Source: Sacculina carcini (Eukaryota; Arthropoda; Thecostraca; Sacculinidae). From it: a stretch of DNA of 64,000 nt. The DNA lies in NCBI GenBank assembly GCA_916048095.2, contig OU696595.1, positions 583,001 through 647,000 of the forward strand. Direction: 5' to 3'. The notes beneath the pieces are model-generated. The model ran no database searches. It worked only from the letters and a program-made list of their open reading frames with translations, and was not told the DNA's origin. Shown here piece by piece: positions 35,769-47,138 of this stretch (position 1 is its first letter; each line of letters opens with the position of its first letter). A program made the translations under genes and the position numbers.

Positions 35769-35789
35769 AGGATCTCTTTTATATATAAA
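30015..35789 (+). repeat. CCCGCCCG-family repeat, left copy L1
   Basis: It starts CTAGCATTAAAACCCGCCCG and ends in (GACA)n at 35735-35770, then AGAGGATCTCTTTTATATA. The first ~4 kb consist of units of ~150-300 bp built around CCCGCCCGTCGTGCGG, alternating between two types (followed by AGCAATTCATAAAATG or by AATAATTCAGAACTC). The last ~1.3 kb contain two diverged ~400-bp units with ACACCGCCGTAAC and GGTATAAT motifs. There is no coding capacity. The hAT insertion at 32695-34183 is excluded from the family proper. Confidence 0.75.
32695..34183. mobile_element. 1489-bp hAT-like element with 8-bp target duplication
   Basis: The ends are inverted: TAGGGCTGTCAAAA at the left and TTTTTTGACAGCCCTA at the right. 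GTCATAAC is duplicated at 32687-32694 and 34184-34191. Repeated AGGTTACTTTTT motifs fill both subterminal regions. The last ~220 bp, including the TIR, are tandemly duplicated (about 33740-33966 and 33967-34183). The interior has no recognisable transposase. The right-arm copy of the host repeat keeps the empty site at 61122-61129. Confidence 0.85.
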
Positions 35790-37053
35790 CTAGCATTAAA
35801 ACCCGCCCGTTGTGCGGAGGAATTCATAAAATGGAATTCATATTCATAATAATTCATATTCATAAAAATATTGCAAATTAAAACAGAAAATGAAAACTCA
35901 TCAGTGTCTTACTCAATAGAAAAGTCCAAGTGTGAATATTTTTATTTTTATTTTGACATAATATTTTCCCTCAACCCGCCTCATATATAAACCAACCCAT
36001 TGTGCGGAATAATTCAGAACTCAAACACGTAACAAACAATGAAAATCCTAGCATGTAAACCCGCCCGTCGTGCGAAACAGTTCATACTATTAAATTTGTA
36101 TTCAATTCATGAGAGAAAAGGAATATGAATTAAAAAAGAATGGAGTACACCCATAGAAAAGTCTAAATTTCTATATTTTCATATTTATTTTCACAAAATA
36201 GTTTGCCTAAACCGCCTCATATTTATACATGCCCGTCGTGCTGAATAATTTTGAACTCAGACACCAAACAATGAAAAATGACTACACTTTTTCATCATAA
36301 TGTTTCCAAAATATTTTAATAACTTAATATCACCGTCTAGCATTGAAACCCGCCAGTTGTGCGGAGTAATTCATAAGATGAAATTCATATTTAATTCATA
36401 AACATATTGCAAATTAAAAAAAAAAACAGATATACTCATTAAAATCTTACTCAATTGAAAAGTCTAAATTCAATTATATTTTTTGACAACATATTTTCCT
36501 TCAGTCCGTCTCATATTTAAACCCGCCCGTCGTGCTGAACAATTTATAAAATAAAATGCATATTCAATCCATAAAATAAAATGCATATTCAATCCATAAA
36601 ATAAACTGAATACAAATTAAAAAGCAAAACTTTTAACATTTTCCCTCGAACAGCCTCATATTTAAACCCGCCCGTCGTGCGGAACAATTAAGCCCCAACA
36701 CCAATGGTTCTTTATATATATATACCAACTAATGACAACTAACTAACTAATATTCAAATGGTTCTTTATTATATAATAATGGTTTTTTATTTAATGGTTC
36801 TATATGGTACAATAATTCAGTAGTTTACTTTGTTCCCAGTAGCATTTTACCCGCCCGTCGTGCGGAACAAATTAAGCCCCTGATCTATACCATTGAACCC
36901 GCGCAATTATGTCACCTCATATTCAAGCATACATACACAGACAGACAGATAATTTCTTCTTTATGTATATATATATATATACCATTGAACCTGCGCAATT
37001 ATGTCACATCATATTCAAGCATACATACATAGACAGACAGATAATTTCTTCTT

Positions 37054-37085
<32 letters not shown>

Positions 37086-40000
37086 CTATTGAACCAGCGC
37101 AATTATGTCACCTCATATTCAAGCATACATACACAGACAGACAGATAATTTCTTCTTTATGTATATATATGGCATTAATACCCGCCCGTTGTGCGGAGCA
37201 ATTCATAACATGAAATTCATATTCAATTCATAAAAAATATGGAAAATTAAAAATGAAATAGGGTACACTCATAAAAATATTTATCAATTGAAAATTATAA
37301 GTTTAATTATATTTATTTCGACAACATATTTCCCCTCAGTCCTCCTGAGTCATTTTTAAACCCGCCCATCGTGCTGAATAATTCAGAGCTCGAACACGAT
37401 CCGTTCTGGATCATGAAGTAAAATCCATTGGTTTGTGTATGGATTAATTCTACAGGGTAAATTGAACGTTCTATTGTCTATAGTTGCTGCCCGAGGATCA
37501 TTTTTATTTAAAAAAATTAAATTTTTTTAAATGAACCATTTGAAAAAATTAACTAAAAACACTTTTTTAAGCCCTCCCGTCGTGCGGAACAATTCATACA
37601 ATAAAATTCATATCAAATCCATAAAATATAATGAATACAAATTGAAAAGCAAAAAATGTAAGCTATAAATATCTTGACCAATAGAAAAGCCTAAATGTGA
37701 ATATTTTTGTTTTAATTTTGACAAATATTATCCCTCAAGCCGCCTGATATATAAATCTGCCCGTCGTGTGGTATACTTCAGAACACAAACACGAAACAAA
37801 CAATGAAAGATGATGAAATCTTTTCATCAGAATGTTTCCAAACTATATTTATTACTTAACATCATTCCCCAACATCATTTGCTTAAGTACTATTTTACTT
37901 TTACCGCTATAATATGTATTGCTTAAACTTATATATTTTCCGCTATCATTAAAACCCAATATAACCTGAGTCAAACCTACCCAACCCAACCCAACCACCC
38001 CATCTTGACCTAACCCAGCCTAATCTGAGGTGATCCAACTTATTAGTTTGTGATCACAAAATGAACCGATTAAATCATAATTTCTAATCAGAAGTTTGAG
38101 ATTATTTACGCCAGGGGACTCAAACACACGGCCCACCAATACTTTTCTCGCAGCTCGCCGTTATAGTATAGAAACCAAATTGTAAGACTGGTTAAATCAC
38201 ATTTATTGTATAATGTGATTTAATTATACACCATTTAATTCACATTTTCATTAGTGAGTCTGGATCTTGAAGTCAAGCCCGTGAGTTTTGTATATGAACT
38301 CATTCTACACGGTAGAATTTAATATTTAAACCCACCCGTCGTGCGGAACAATTAATAAAGCAAAAGTAATACATATTTAAATGCAAACAGCCAGTCTAAT
38401 AGAAAACTCTAAATTGTAAAATCTATACCAATAGAAAATTCCTGTTCTGAATTTGCATATTCTTATTCTAATAATTGACGACATATTATTCAGTCAGCCC
38501 GCCTCATACTTGAGCCCGACCGTCGTCAGGAATAATTTCGAAATGAAAACACAAAATAACAATGAATTTTTTTAGTATATAAATGAATTTTTTTCCATAA
38601 TATTATCTCATAATTCCCGGTTAATGCTTCCACTAATGCATCATATTCATACAGTTGTTATTTTTTGGATTACTCCGATATTACATCCCTTGATATTACA
38701 GCCGATATTATATTATGCAATCTATACTCTACTACGTATTGTTCCTAATACATATATCATCAAATCGCAAAAGATATTTAAATGTTCACATCATTCTCCA
38801 ACATCATTTGCTTAAGAGCCATTCTACTTTTATCGCTAGAATATTTACTGCTAGCAAAATATCATATACCTCGCTATCATTTAAACCCCACTCTTTATAT
38901 ATACATTTAAGCCCGCCCGTCGTGCGGAACAGTTCATAGAATATAATTAATATTCAATTCATAAACTATTAGTGCAAATTGAAAAAAACTCATATAAACG
39001 TTTTAGCCAATATAAAAGTCTCAATGTGAAATTTATGTTTCAATTTAGAAAACCTGTTTTTCCACAACCCGCCTCATATTTAAAGCTGCCCGTCGTGCGG
39101 AATGATTCAGAACTCAAACACGAAACAAACACAAAGAAAATTGATGAAGAACGACCAATAGAAAAAGTCAAATTTGTAAATTCTTGTTTTAATTATTGTC
39201 GAAGTTTTTTCCCTCAACACTGCTCAAATTCTCACCCGTCCTTCGTCTGTAGTAATTCAGAAGTGTAACACTATCAAAACAATGAAACTTTCTCTCATCT
39301 CTATAATTCCAGATTTATGCTTCCGCTAAAACAGCATATGCATATAGTTGGCATTACATGATATTACAACCCATATCCTTATGCAACTTAAGCGTATGCT
39401 ACTTGAAATAAAACCAATTAAATTACACAGTAAAACTCAGTAGTTTACTTTGTTCCCAGTAGAATTTTACCCGCTCGTCGTGCGAAACATGTGTAAATAT
39501 TGAGGACAATAATGACTTTCTACTCAGTATAGTGTAGCATTAATTAAACTGTACCCAATAAAACCACACCATCCATGCTTGGAGCTAATATCATGCATTC
39601 TTAATTGTGATTGGGCTTCAGTGAAATTTAATCGGTGTATATTCCTGTGTAATCGCAAGTGCGCATAATAGCTGTCAAATTGACAATATGTCTTTTTGAA
39701 TTTACACTGCCGTAACTTCCTTCAGATACACTTTGGAAAATTACAAATTATACCGTATTGTAGAAAACAAGATTTCTAGCACGATGGTATACTTTATTTT
39801 TATGTATAACAAATAGTTACTGAGAAATAGTAGAAAAATGAATTAATTTTAGACGCCCGTTGTTCAAGTGTAATTTTGGATGTATTTGAGAATTTTGCCA
39901 ATTTTACACGTTTTTTGTATCATTTATGGGTATAAATTATAGCTTATCTTGTAGAACACAAAATTATCTACATATTAGTATATTCCTGTGTAATCGAAAG

Positions 40001-41075
40001 TGCGTCAATTGTGATTGGACTTCAGTGAAATTAAATCAGTGTATATTCATGTGTAATCGCAAGTGCGCATAAGAGCTGTCAAATTGGCAACATGACATTT
40101 TGACTTTACATCGCCGTAACTTCCTTTAGATACACTTTGGAAAATTAAAAATTGTACCGTATTGTAGAAAACAAAATTTGTAGCACGATGGTATAATTTA
40201 TTGTAATGTGTGACAAATATTTCTTGAGAAATAGGTAGAAAAATTAATTAATTTCAATCACCCGGTGTTCAAGTGTAATTTTGGATGTATTTGGGAATTT
40301 TGCAAATTTTACACGTTTTGTGTATCATTTGTGGGTATCAATTATAAATTTTCTTATAGAACACAAAATTATCTACATAGTAGTATAATTTTTATAGCTG
40401 TACCATTGCTGGTTTATGAGTAATAGATAGTGAAATATTGACCAAAATATTCACGTTATTTTTGCTATTTTTGCCTTTTTGCCTTTTTGTCATTTACACT
40501 TCACACCGCCGTAACGTTATTTTAATACACTTTGGAAAATTAAAATTATACCGTGTTGTAGATAACGAAATTCCCAGCATGATGGTACTATTTATTCAGA
40601 TATGTGATTATTAGTTTTAGAGAAATAGAGAAAAAAGTATAGAAAATCGGACGCGTGGAGTTTAAATATAATTTTGAATGTATATTGAATTTTTTTCCAT
40701 TTTACATGTTTTATATTCAATTTTTGGGTATAAATTATAATTCGTTGAGTAGAACAAAAAAAATTCTACACAGTGGTATAATTTGTATAGTTGTACCATT
40801 GCTGGTTTAGGAGGAGTAATTTTCAGAAAATTGACCAAAATTTTCGCATTTTTCAGGGTTCATTTTGTTTTTTTACCGCTATAACTTTTTTTGGTTTCAT
40901 TTTTGAAATTTAAAATTTAATCTAAAGTGTAGACAAGAAAATTTCCAACGTGATGGTATATATTGTTAGCGGGTACGCCAAGTGGTGGCCGAGTATTAGC
41001 TGATAGAAAATGTACCAAGGATGGTGAACACACAGACACACACACACACAGAGGATCTCTTTTATATATATAGAT
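35790..41075 (+). repeat. CCCGCCCG-family repeat, left copy L2
   Basis: A second head-to-tail copy starts CTAGCATTAAAACCCGCCCG and ends in a CA/GACA tract (41027-41050), then AGAGGATCTCTTTTATATA. It contains a ~90-bp tandem module (CACAGACAGACAGATAATTTCTTC plus TA runs) repeated three times at about 36890-37165. In its 3' third the ~400-bp ACACCGCCGTAAC units are repeated more often than in L1. It corresponds in inverted order to 54959-59040. Confidence 0.7.
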
Positions 41076-41273
41076 ATGTTGTATTATATGATGTAGCCGC
41101 GTAGTCGTTGCCAACTATTGTCTGTTTGTACCATATTTTACTTCAGTCATGTCTGTCTATGAGCTTGCACGATGGACATTTCTGGCATTTTATACCTTTA
41201 TATTCGCATGAAATTATTGTGATGTGAAAAATGTGGCAATAAACTGAACAAACATACAAACAAACAGACAAAC

Positions 41274-41572
<299 letters not shown>

Positions 41573-41903
41573 TATAGACATGTATATACATATACCTCAA
41601 GTCGAGTAAGAGCAAGGCATAAATTTAGCCACATTAACGGGCTGATGTACATCAGCATTGAGAGCAAGCACTTCATGTGAAGCATGTGAGCATTCAAGCA
41701 TGTGAGCACTTCATGTGAGCACTTCATGTTGGTGTGTTGGTATTATTATCATCATTTGGTGTGTGTTCATCAGCAAACTGCTGTGTGAAGGTGGCCAACA
41801 AAGATAATATATTAAGTGATTGAATATTTTCCGAATGCATGTCTCTTCATCTCCACATTAATATATTTTGACATTCTCTATATATTGCGTATAATGTTAT
41901 TGC

Positions 41904-43045
41904 TAGAGTTGGGAATTTTATGTGATCACATAAAAAATATTTTTCCACATAAAATGCCGTTTTTTAGCAAATATAACATAAAATGCCGTTTTTTGCAAAT
42001 ATAACATAGAATGCCGTTTTAGCAAATATAACATAAATGCCATTTTCACTGAAAAATACAGTTTAAATTTGTATTTATGTAGGTTGCGCCCGGAATTAAT
42101 ATGTTCTGTTAATAATTGTAATTACACAGATGGCGGATTCAACACACCATAATACACTCAAACACTGCATACACGTACAATATTAACGCCAGCAGCGTTA
42201 ACAATATATAGCAAAGTTCCTGATAGCTTCTCAAGTCCGGACACCATGAACGTCTCACGGAGTTATACCCTTAGATATCTACAGTATGGGTTATGGTTGT
42301 GGTTTTATTGGTGTTATCAAATCGCTTCAGCCTAGGTACACGTGCCATTGGCTTTTTGGGAAGATAGGATTATGCATATATGTGCTTCATATTTATATTT
42401 TCCGAAATTAACACAAACTGCTGAAATTGCGTCTGTACTGCCACGCACAAAAGGTTGAAGGAATTCTATTTGAAGTCGAATTTTTCCAGATAAACATAGG
42501 AAGAGAATGTTTTGCGTTGCATGTGAGAAAAATGTGTCCGCTGGTCACAAGTCGCAGCTCAATCGACACAACAAATCGGCTGCTCACTCGAAAAGCATCA
42601 TATCAACTATACATGCTGAATCGAATCTTGGGAGCATTGCACCTCGAAGCAGAAGTCCGAAAATGGCACCACTACAGTGCCATCTCTTCCATGAACATTC
42701 GAGTGTTGTCTTTCAAGGCCCCCACATATTTTCCTTATACCCCCTCAACCTCCCCCGGAAGATCTCTTGTGCCGCCACTGCACCTCTACCTTATCGGAGG
42801 GTCCTATCAATGTGAAAATTTTGCCACGTAGTATGAAAAGTTTGCCTCTCTAATAGTGGATATCCAATGGAATGTCGCTGGATACACGCATAAAATGCAG
42901 ACAATCTATGAAAGAAGTCCAAACTTCACATATTATATGAAAATTTAATCACATATATTGGGACTTTTGACAACATATTTTGGCATTTTTCGTCACATAA
43001 TAAAAACATAAAACGCCAAAAATTATCACATAAAATTCCAAACTA
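41904..43045. mobile_element. 1142-bp hAT derivative with 8-bp target duplication
   Basis: GTTATTGC flanks it on both sides (41896-41903 and 43046-43053). The ends are imperfect inverted repeats: TAGAGTTGGGAATTTTATG at the left, and TAGTTTGGAATTTTATG when the right end is read inverted. Near the left end a ~29-bp unit (ATGCCGTTTT...GCAAATATAACAT) is repeated about four times. An internal zinc-finger coding remnant suggests it derives from an autonomous hAT element by internal deletion. Confidence 0.85.
42507..42815 (+). pseudogene. hAT N-terminal zinc-finger remnant
   Basis: The frame begins MFCVACEKNVSAGHKSQLNR and has a C-x2-C...H-x4-H layout (Cys pair in FCVAC, His in LNRHNKSAAH). This resembles the BED-like finger at the N-terminus of some hAT transposases and of CGGBP1-like proteins. 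After ~50 residues the similarity stops. It lies inside an element with an 8-bp duplication, which supports the hAT reading. I cannot confirm the finger class. Confidence 0.5.
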
Positions 43046-43053
43046 GTTATTGC

Positions 43054-43602
43054 ATTAGTATTGCATGATTGCTTAATGTGTATATTGTTCCCTGAAAATG
43101 ACTGCCTATAATATGAATTATCAATATAACTAATTATTCAAATACATTTATCGATTCAATGTGAATGAATTAAATAGGATTAATGAAAGAACACTTTATT
43201 GAAGTTGATTATTTAATTCTAAAATTGTGAATATTGTGCGTGAAAATCTAGATAAGCGAATATAGAATGAATGAAGAAGCGATACATTGATCTAGTATGC
43301 GTAAAGATGCAATCATAACATGGCGCTGCAAAACCACGTGGTCAAAACATGTGATCTGTGTAGATCAGACATGGGTTCAATACATACTGCAGTCAATACG
43401 TTGTAAATCTTGAATATGCTCAGCCTTTGTCAATAGCATTTGCTTAATTTCGCAAAACTCGTCCGAGATTCGATGTGAGGCAAATATGATTTATGTTTCA
43501 ATACATTCTGCGGCACGTTGCAGCAAGATATCTGACAGAAGAGCTGATGAGCAAGTAGATAATATGAGTGTACATCATGTTCTGTTTTCTTACACGCTGA
43601 TC
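43054..43602. other. AT-rich sequence, possible intron
   Basis: No element or gene was recognised. If the exon at 43607-44073 is real, this is the start of its first intron on the minus strand. Confidence 0.3.
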
Positions 43603-43606
43603 TCAC

Positions 43607-44073
43607 CATTGGTATGCTGCATCTCCGTGTATCAGACGCCGCTCTTCAGCAGAAAATAGCTGTTGCTCCCGATCCTGAGATACCATGATCCTAATCACCC
43701 CAGCCAAGAAATCTTGAGCTCGAGCAAGCTGGCGAGGATGCGGTAGATCACTCACTCGTTCAACAGGAGCACCGATTCTCCAAAAATGAACACCCAGCTG
43801 AGACAGCACTTGTTTTCTGTATGATTCCTGTTGCTGATGTTGACCATGTGTCCCCTCATCATTGGTCGTCGCTGGCTTTGCGTGTTGAGGCGTTTCTTCT
43901 CGCGCCTGACGTTTAATATGCTTGTCTTGAGGCTTCACTTGAGTTCGATGTTGGTTTTCGTGTTGTTCTGTTTTAGGTAGCAATTGATAGAGAAGAACAG
44001 TGTAGGTGAATGTGAAACCGACAATGATCAGAGCTATGATCAGGCGATACTTGGTGAAACGCACAAACATCAT
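43607..44073 (-). CDS. Candidate first exon, type II membrane protein (host gene)
   Basis: An in-frame stop (44077-44079) is followed by ATG at 44071-44073. The protein begins MMFVRFTKYR, then a ~20-residue hydrophobic segment (LIIALIIVGFTFTYTVLLYQ), then a Lys/Gln/His-rich stalk. A more structured end includes VHFWRIGAP, LARAQDFLAGVIRIMV and FSAEERRLIHGDAAYQ. Short cytosolic tail, one membrane anchor and a hydrophilic stem are the usual plan of Golgi glycosyltransferases and sulfotransferases. I do not recognise the family. The frame ends at TGGTGAGA, a good splice donor with the exon ending at 43607. No relation to transposon proteins was seen. The remaining exons were not found. Confidence 0.45.
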
Positions 44074-44076
44074 CAC

Positions 44077-45438
44077 TCATCGGTGCAACTCACTCAAAAT
44101 ACACACCGATCCGCACTTGTAGCTTAAAATGTTATTACCCCGATATTTTTAGTTATTATTACGTGTAAACACAAAATATGGCTAATTTATTACTTGACTC
44201 ATTGTCGTAACGGAGCAAAGTTCTCACTATGAACACAGACACGATTGCGGCATCACAATCCGTTCACATGAACATTTATGTGTGCAAGTGTGTGCGTGCA
44301 TGTGTGTGTGTGTTGTATATGTATATAGACACACGAACAGATAAGCACACAAGTTGAGATTATAGCGCAAGTGTTGCTTGATGTTTTGCATGACAGAATG
44401 AGACAGGTGCGACAGCAGCATATTGAAATGTGTCCAATCATCGCCAGCCGATAAAGCGCACACGTGCACCATTGGAACACCTTCAGTACTGAATACCTGA
44501 ATTGAGTGTTATTGTGTGCCTGTGCAGCGCATAGGTGTTTGGGTGACTCGTTGCATTGTGAACTTATTATAGAGCATTTCTGGGTCACGAATTGTATTCT
44601 GTCATCATAATTCTTGCATTTGCTAGTGTCACAATAATTTATTTCGAAATCAGTTTCAAACCTTTTGGGAGTCGAGAATGTTTTCGCTTGTTTTGTCAAC
44701 CACAATTAAGCAATTTAACTCATTCGTAAAGATATAATTTTGCGTGTTTGTGAATGCGTATGTTTGTGTGTGTGTGTGTGTGTGTGTAATTTGTCATTTT
44801 TAATTTATAATGTATTGTCACGGAATAATCACACACACAGTAACATCATAAACAATAAACATTGGCAATGTTGGTTGAGCCGCGGCTCTTGAACGCATGA
44901 GTGTAAATCCTGGGGGGTATGGGGGGTACATATACCCCCCGACAAATTGACTGGGGGGTGTGAATATGCAATTATACCCCCCGAGAATTCTGCTCAGTTC
45001 AGTTCATTGGGTATATTGTCATCAAAATCAGCATAGAAAGCAAATGACAATAGGCCAAAAATGCATGAAATTTGAAATATGTGAAAAATTATATTACGCA
45101 ATACATTTTTCATTGCGGTATTTGTGTGGTAATTGAATAGTCTGAAAATAGTTGATGATCTCATGCAATTGACCAACTGAGTCAGCTTGGAACACTAATG
45201 CATGATGGTTTTCATCCCCCCGAGCCTCGACACAAATCGCCGCCGATGCTTGAACGAGCATGTATAACATCACATTGTTATACGATACATGATATTTGCA
45301 ATAATATATACACAAAGAACAATCACAATATTAAAAAAATAATCGACAAAACTTACAGTACAGCGACATTACAGCACAAATAGTACAGCACAGCAACAGT
45401 ACACAAACAGTACAGCAGTTGGGTTAATATTACAATTA
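44077..45438. other. Upstream spacer, no gene recognised
   Basis: If the exon at 43607-44073 is real, its promoter and 5' UTR should lie here, but I cannot place them. A (TG)n tract is at about 44766-44788 and a G-run cluster is listed separately. Near 45350-45418 a degenerate ACAGTACAGC repeat precedes the LTR. Confidence 0.35.
44912..44988. repeat. G-run/C-run inverted cluster
   Basis: TGGGGGGTATGGGGGGTA is followed by ATATACCCCCCGAC, then ACTGGGGGGTGTG and TATACCCCCCGAG. The alternating G6 and C6 runs can pair in several hairpins or form quadruplex-like structures. A further CATCCCCCCGAGCC lies at about 45213, possibly the other end of a small transposon; no flanking duplication was seen. 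Confidence 0.55.
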
Positions 45439-45747
45439 TGTCATAAGGAACACAGCGGCCCGTTCCAACGCAGTATTAATAACGAGAATATCGGATAAGT
45501 TACAAGACCTGTAAATAGGAAACGTGAACACCCAGCGATTAACAATAACGAATTGAGTTCATGAATAGAAATAGAATGGGAACATACAATATTGAACTAA
45601 TTGAACTGCATACAGCCTGCACAACAAACACATACCATTGCACAATAACTACACACAACGTAACGTCCTCGCAACGTTTGGATCCGCTTCATAACGACAA
45701 TGTTGCCAAATTACGCCAAGACTGAAACGCCAAACGCTCGTCTCACA
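45439..45747 (-). repeat. 3' LTR of gypsy element 5
   Basis: The plus strand reads TGTCATAAGGAACACAGCGG to GCTCGTCTCACA. It is the same length as, and nearly identical to, the copy at 52468-52776. Confidence 0.85.
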
Positions 45748-46440
45748 ATTACTACCCCATGGATAAATCAGCGAAACGCCGGTTGCGCTCAATACGCCTG
45801 CCGTATCGGCAAGTTGTCGGTAATAACCGCAATGGGTCCGAACCCTGTAACTATGCCTCATCTGGTGGTCCACAGGGTACTATAGTGTTCAGTGCCGTAA
45901 CAGCTTCACTGGAAGGGTCTCTCGAGACGTCTTCGGTAGCAAGTCTCTTGAAACGGTCATGATGTACGCAATCCACGGGTTTTTCAGGTCGATTAGATTC
46001 GATAAATATGCTTGCTCTATCGGTATCTACCACAATGTGTACTACCCGGAGTACGTGGGATCTAACCCGGATCTAGTCTGGTTTTGCAGCATGACCTTGT
46101 CCCCTGTTCATAACCTATGCTCTGCAGATTCAACTTTCCCACGATCATGGTACTGTTTGTATCTCTGACGAGCTAGGTCAGTCCTCTTTTCTACATCCGT
46201 TTGAATAATGATGTGATTTGCCCTGATTTCCGCGATGACATCGTCGGGATGAATCTCGGAACGCAGATTTTACACATCAACCGTCTTATTCGTCCGCAAC
46301 TGCGTACCATACATTACGAGAGTGGGCTCGTTTCCCGTGTTGCGATTGACTGCGTTGTTGATATGAAAAGCCGCTTCACGAACCACTTCAAGCCATGCTT
46401 CTGTACCCTTGTCTTGTTCGTCCAGCAAGCATCTGATGGT

Positions 46441-47134
46441 CTATTTTTCAGTTTGCACCGACCGTTCTGCTTGTCCGTCGGCCTGAGGATGGTATGGACT
46501 TGAATGTCTTTTCTGTATCCCTAGTTCCGCAAAAAGAACTCGGACGACTCCGCCATCAACATTCCTGCCTTGATCAGACACCGGCACTCTTGGTGCGCCA
46601 TGGCGGTAGATCCACTCGTTCCTGAACGCCGTGACCACTGAAGCAGCATTTTGGTCTTCCATCGGTATAACTTCCACAAACTTGGTGAAAAGGTCAACTA
46701 CTACAAGTAAATATCGGGACCCATTAGCACTCCACGGCATGGTAGCAATATCCATGGCGACGGCTTGACGCGAACCTCTGGCTCCATAATCGGGTATTTG
46801 CATCCTGATCCTATTTTGGTATGATCGTTTCTGCCTCGCACATACATCACATTGGCTACCAATTTCTTTCACTGTTTTCTCCATATCCATCCAGTACAGA
46901 TCACGCTTGAGTGCCAATAAGGTCTTCTCGACTCCAAAATGACCCTGACGGTGGTATTCCTTAGTCAGTGATGTCTTCAGTTGTTCTGGAACAACCATTC
47001 GATTTCCTTTCATTAATACATCATTGCGAACGTGAATACCGTCACAGCGTCGAAAACAACCGTCGCGTATCGCACCGTTCGATGATAGCTGTGTTTTGGC
47101 GCTGATGATACTTTGGTTCTGCAGTTGACCCCGC
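46441..47134 (-). pseudogene. Gypsy 5 integrase
   Basis: The HHCC finger is intact (HRQGHFGVEKTLLAL then CDVCARQK). The catalytic core shows AVAMDIATMPW (Asp), VPVSDQGRNVDGG (Asp) and ADGQAERSVQ (Glu). The frame stays open from the piggyBac edge to 46441; the C-terminal region below 46440 is in fragments. The upstream codons of this open frame (47139-47160) belong to the piggyBac end, not to the gypsy protein. Confidence 0.85.
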
Positions 47135-47138
47135 TTAA

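Noticed and set aside
30015..39500. CRISPR-like appearance of a repeated GC-rich core at fairly regular spacing
   Set aside because: The spacing varies from ~70 to ~600 bp, the sequences between cores are themselves repeats, no cas genes exist, and the DNA is eukaryotic.
44253..44705. 150-codon Cys-rich frame upstream of the candidate exon
   Set aside because: Composition is driven by TG/CA-rich DNA and no recognisable domain or splice context was seen.
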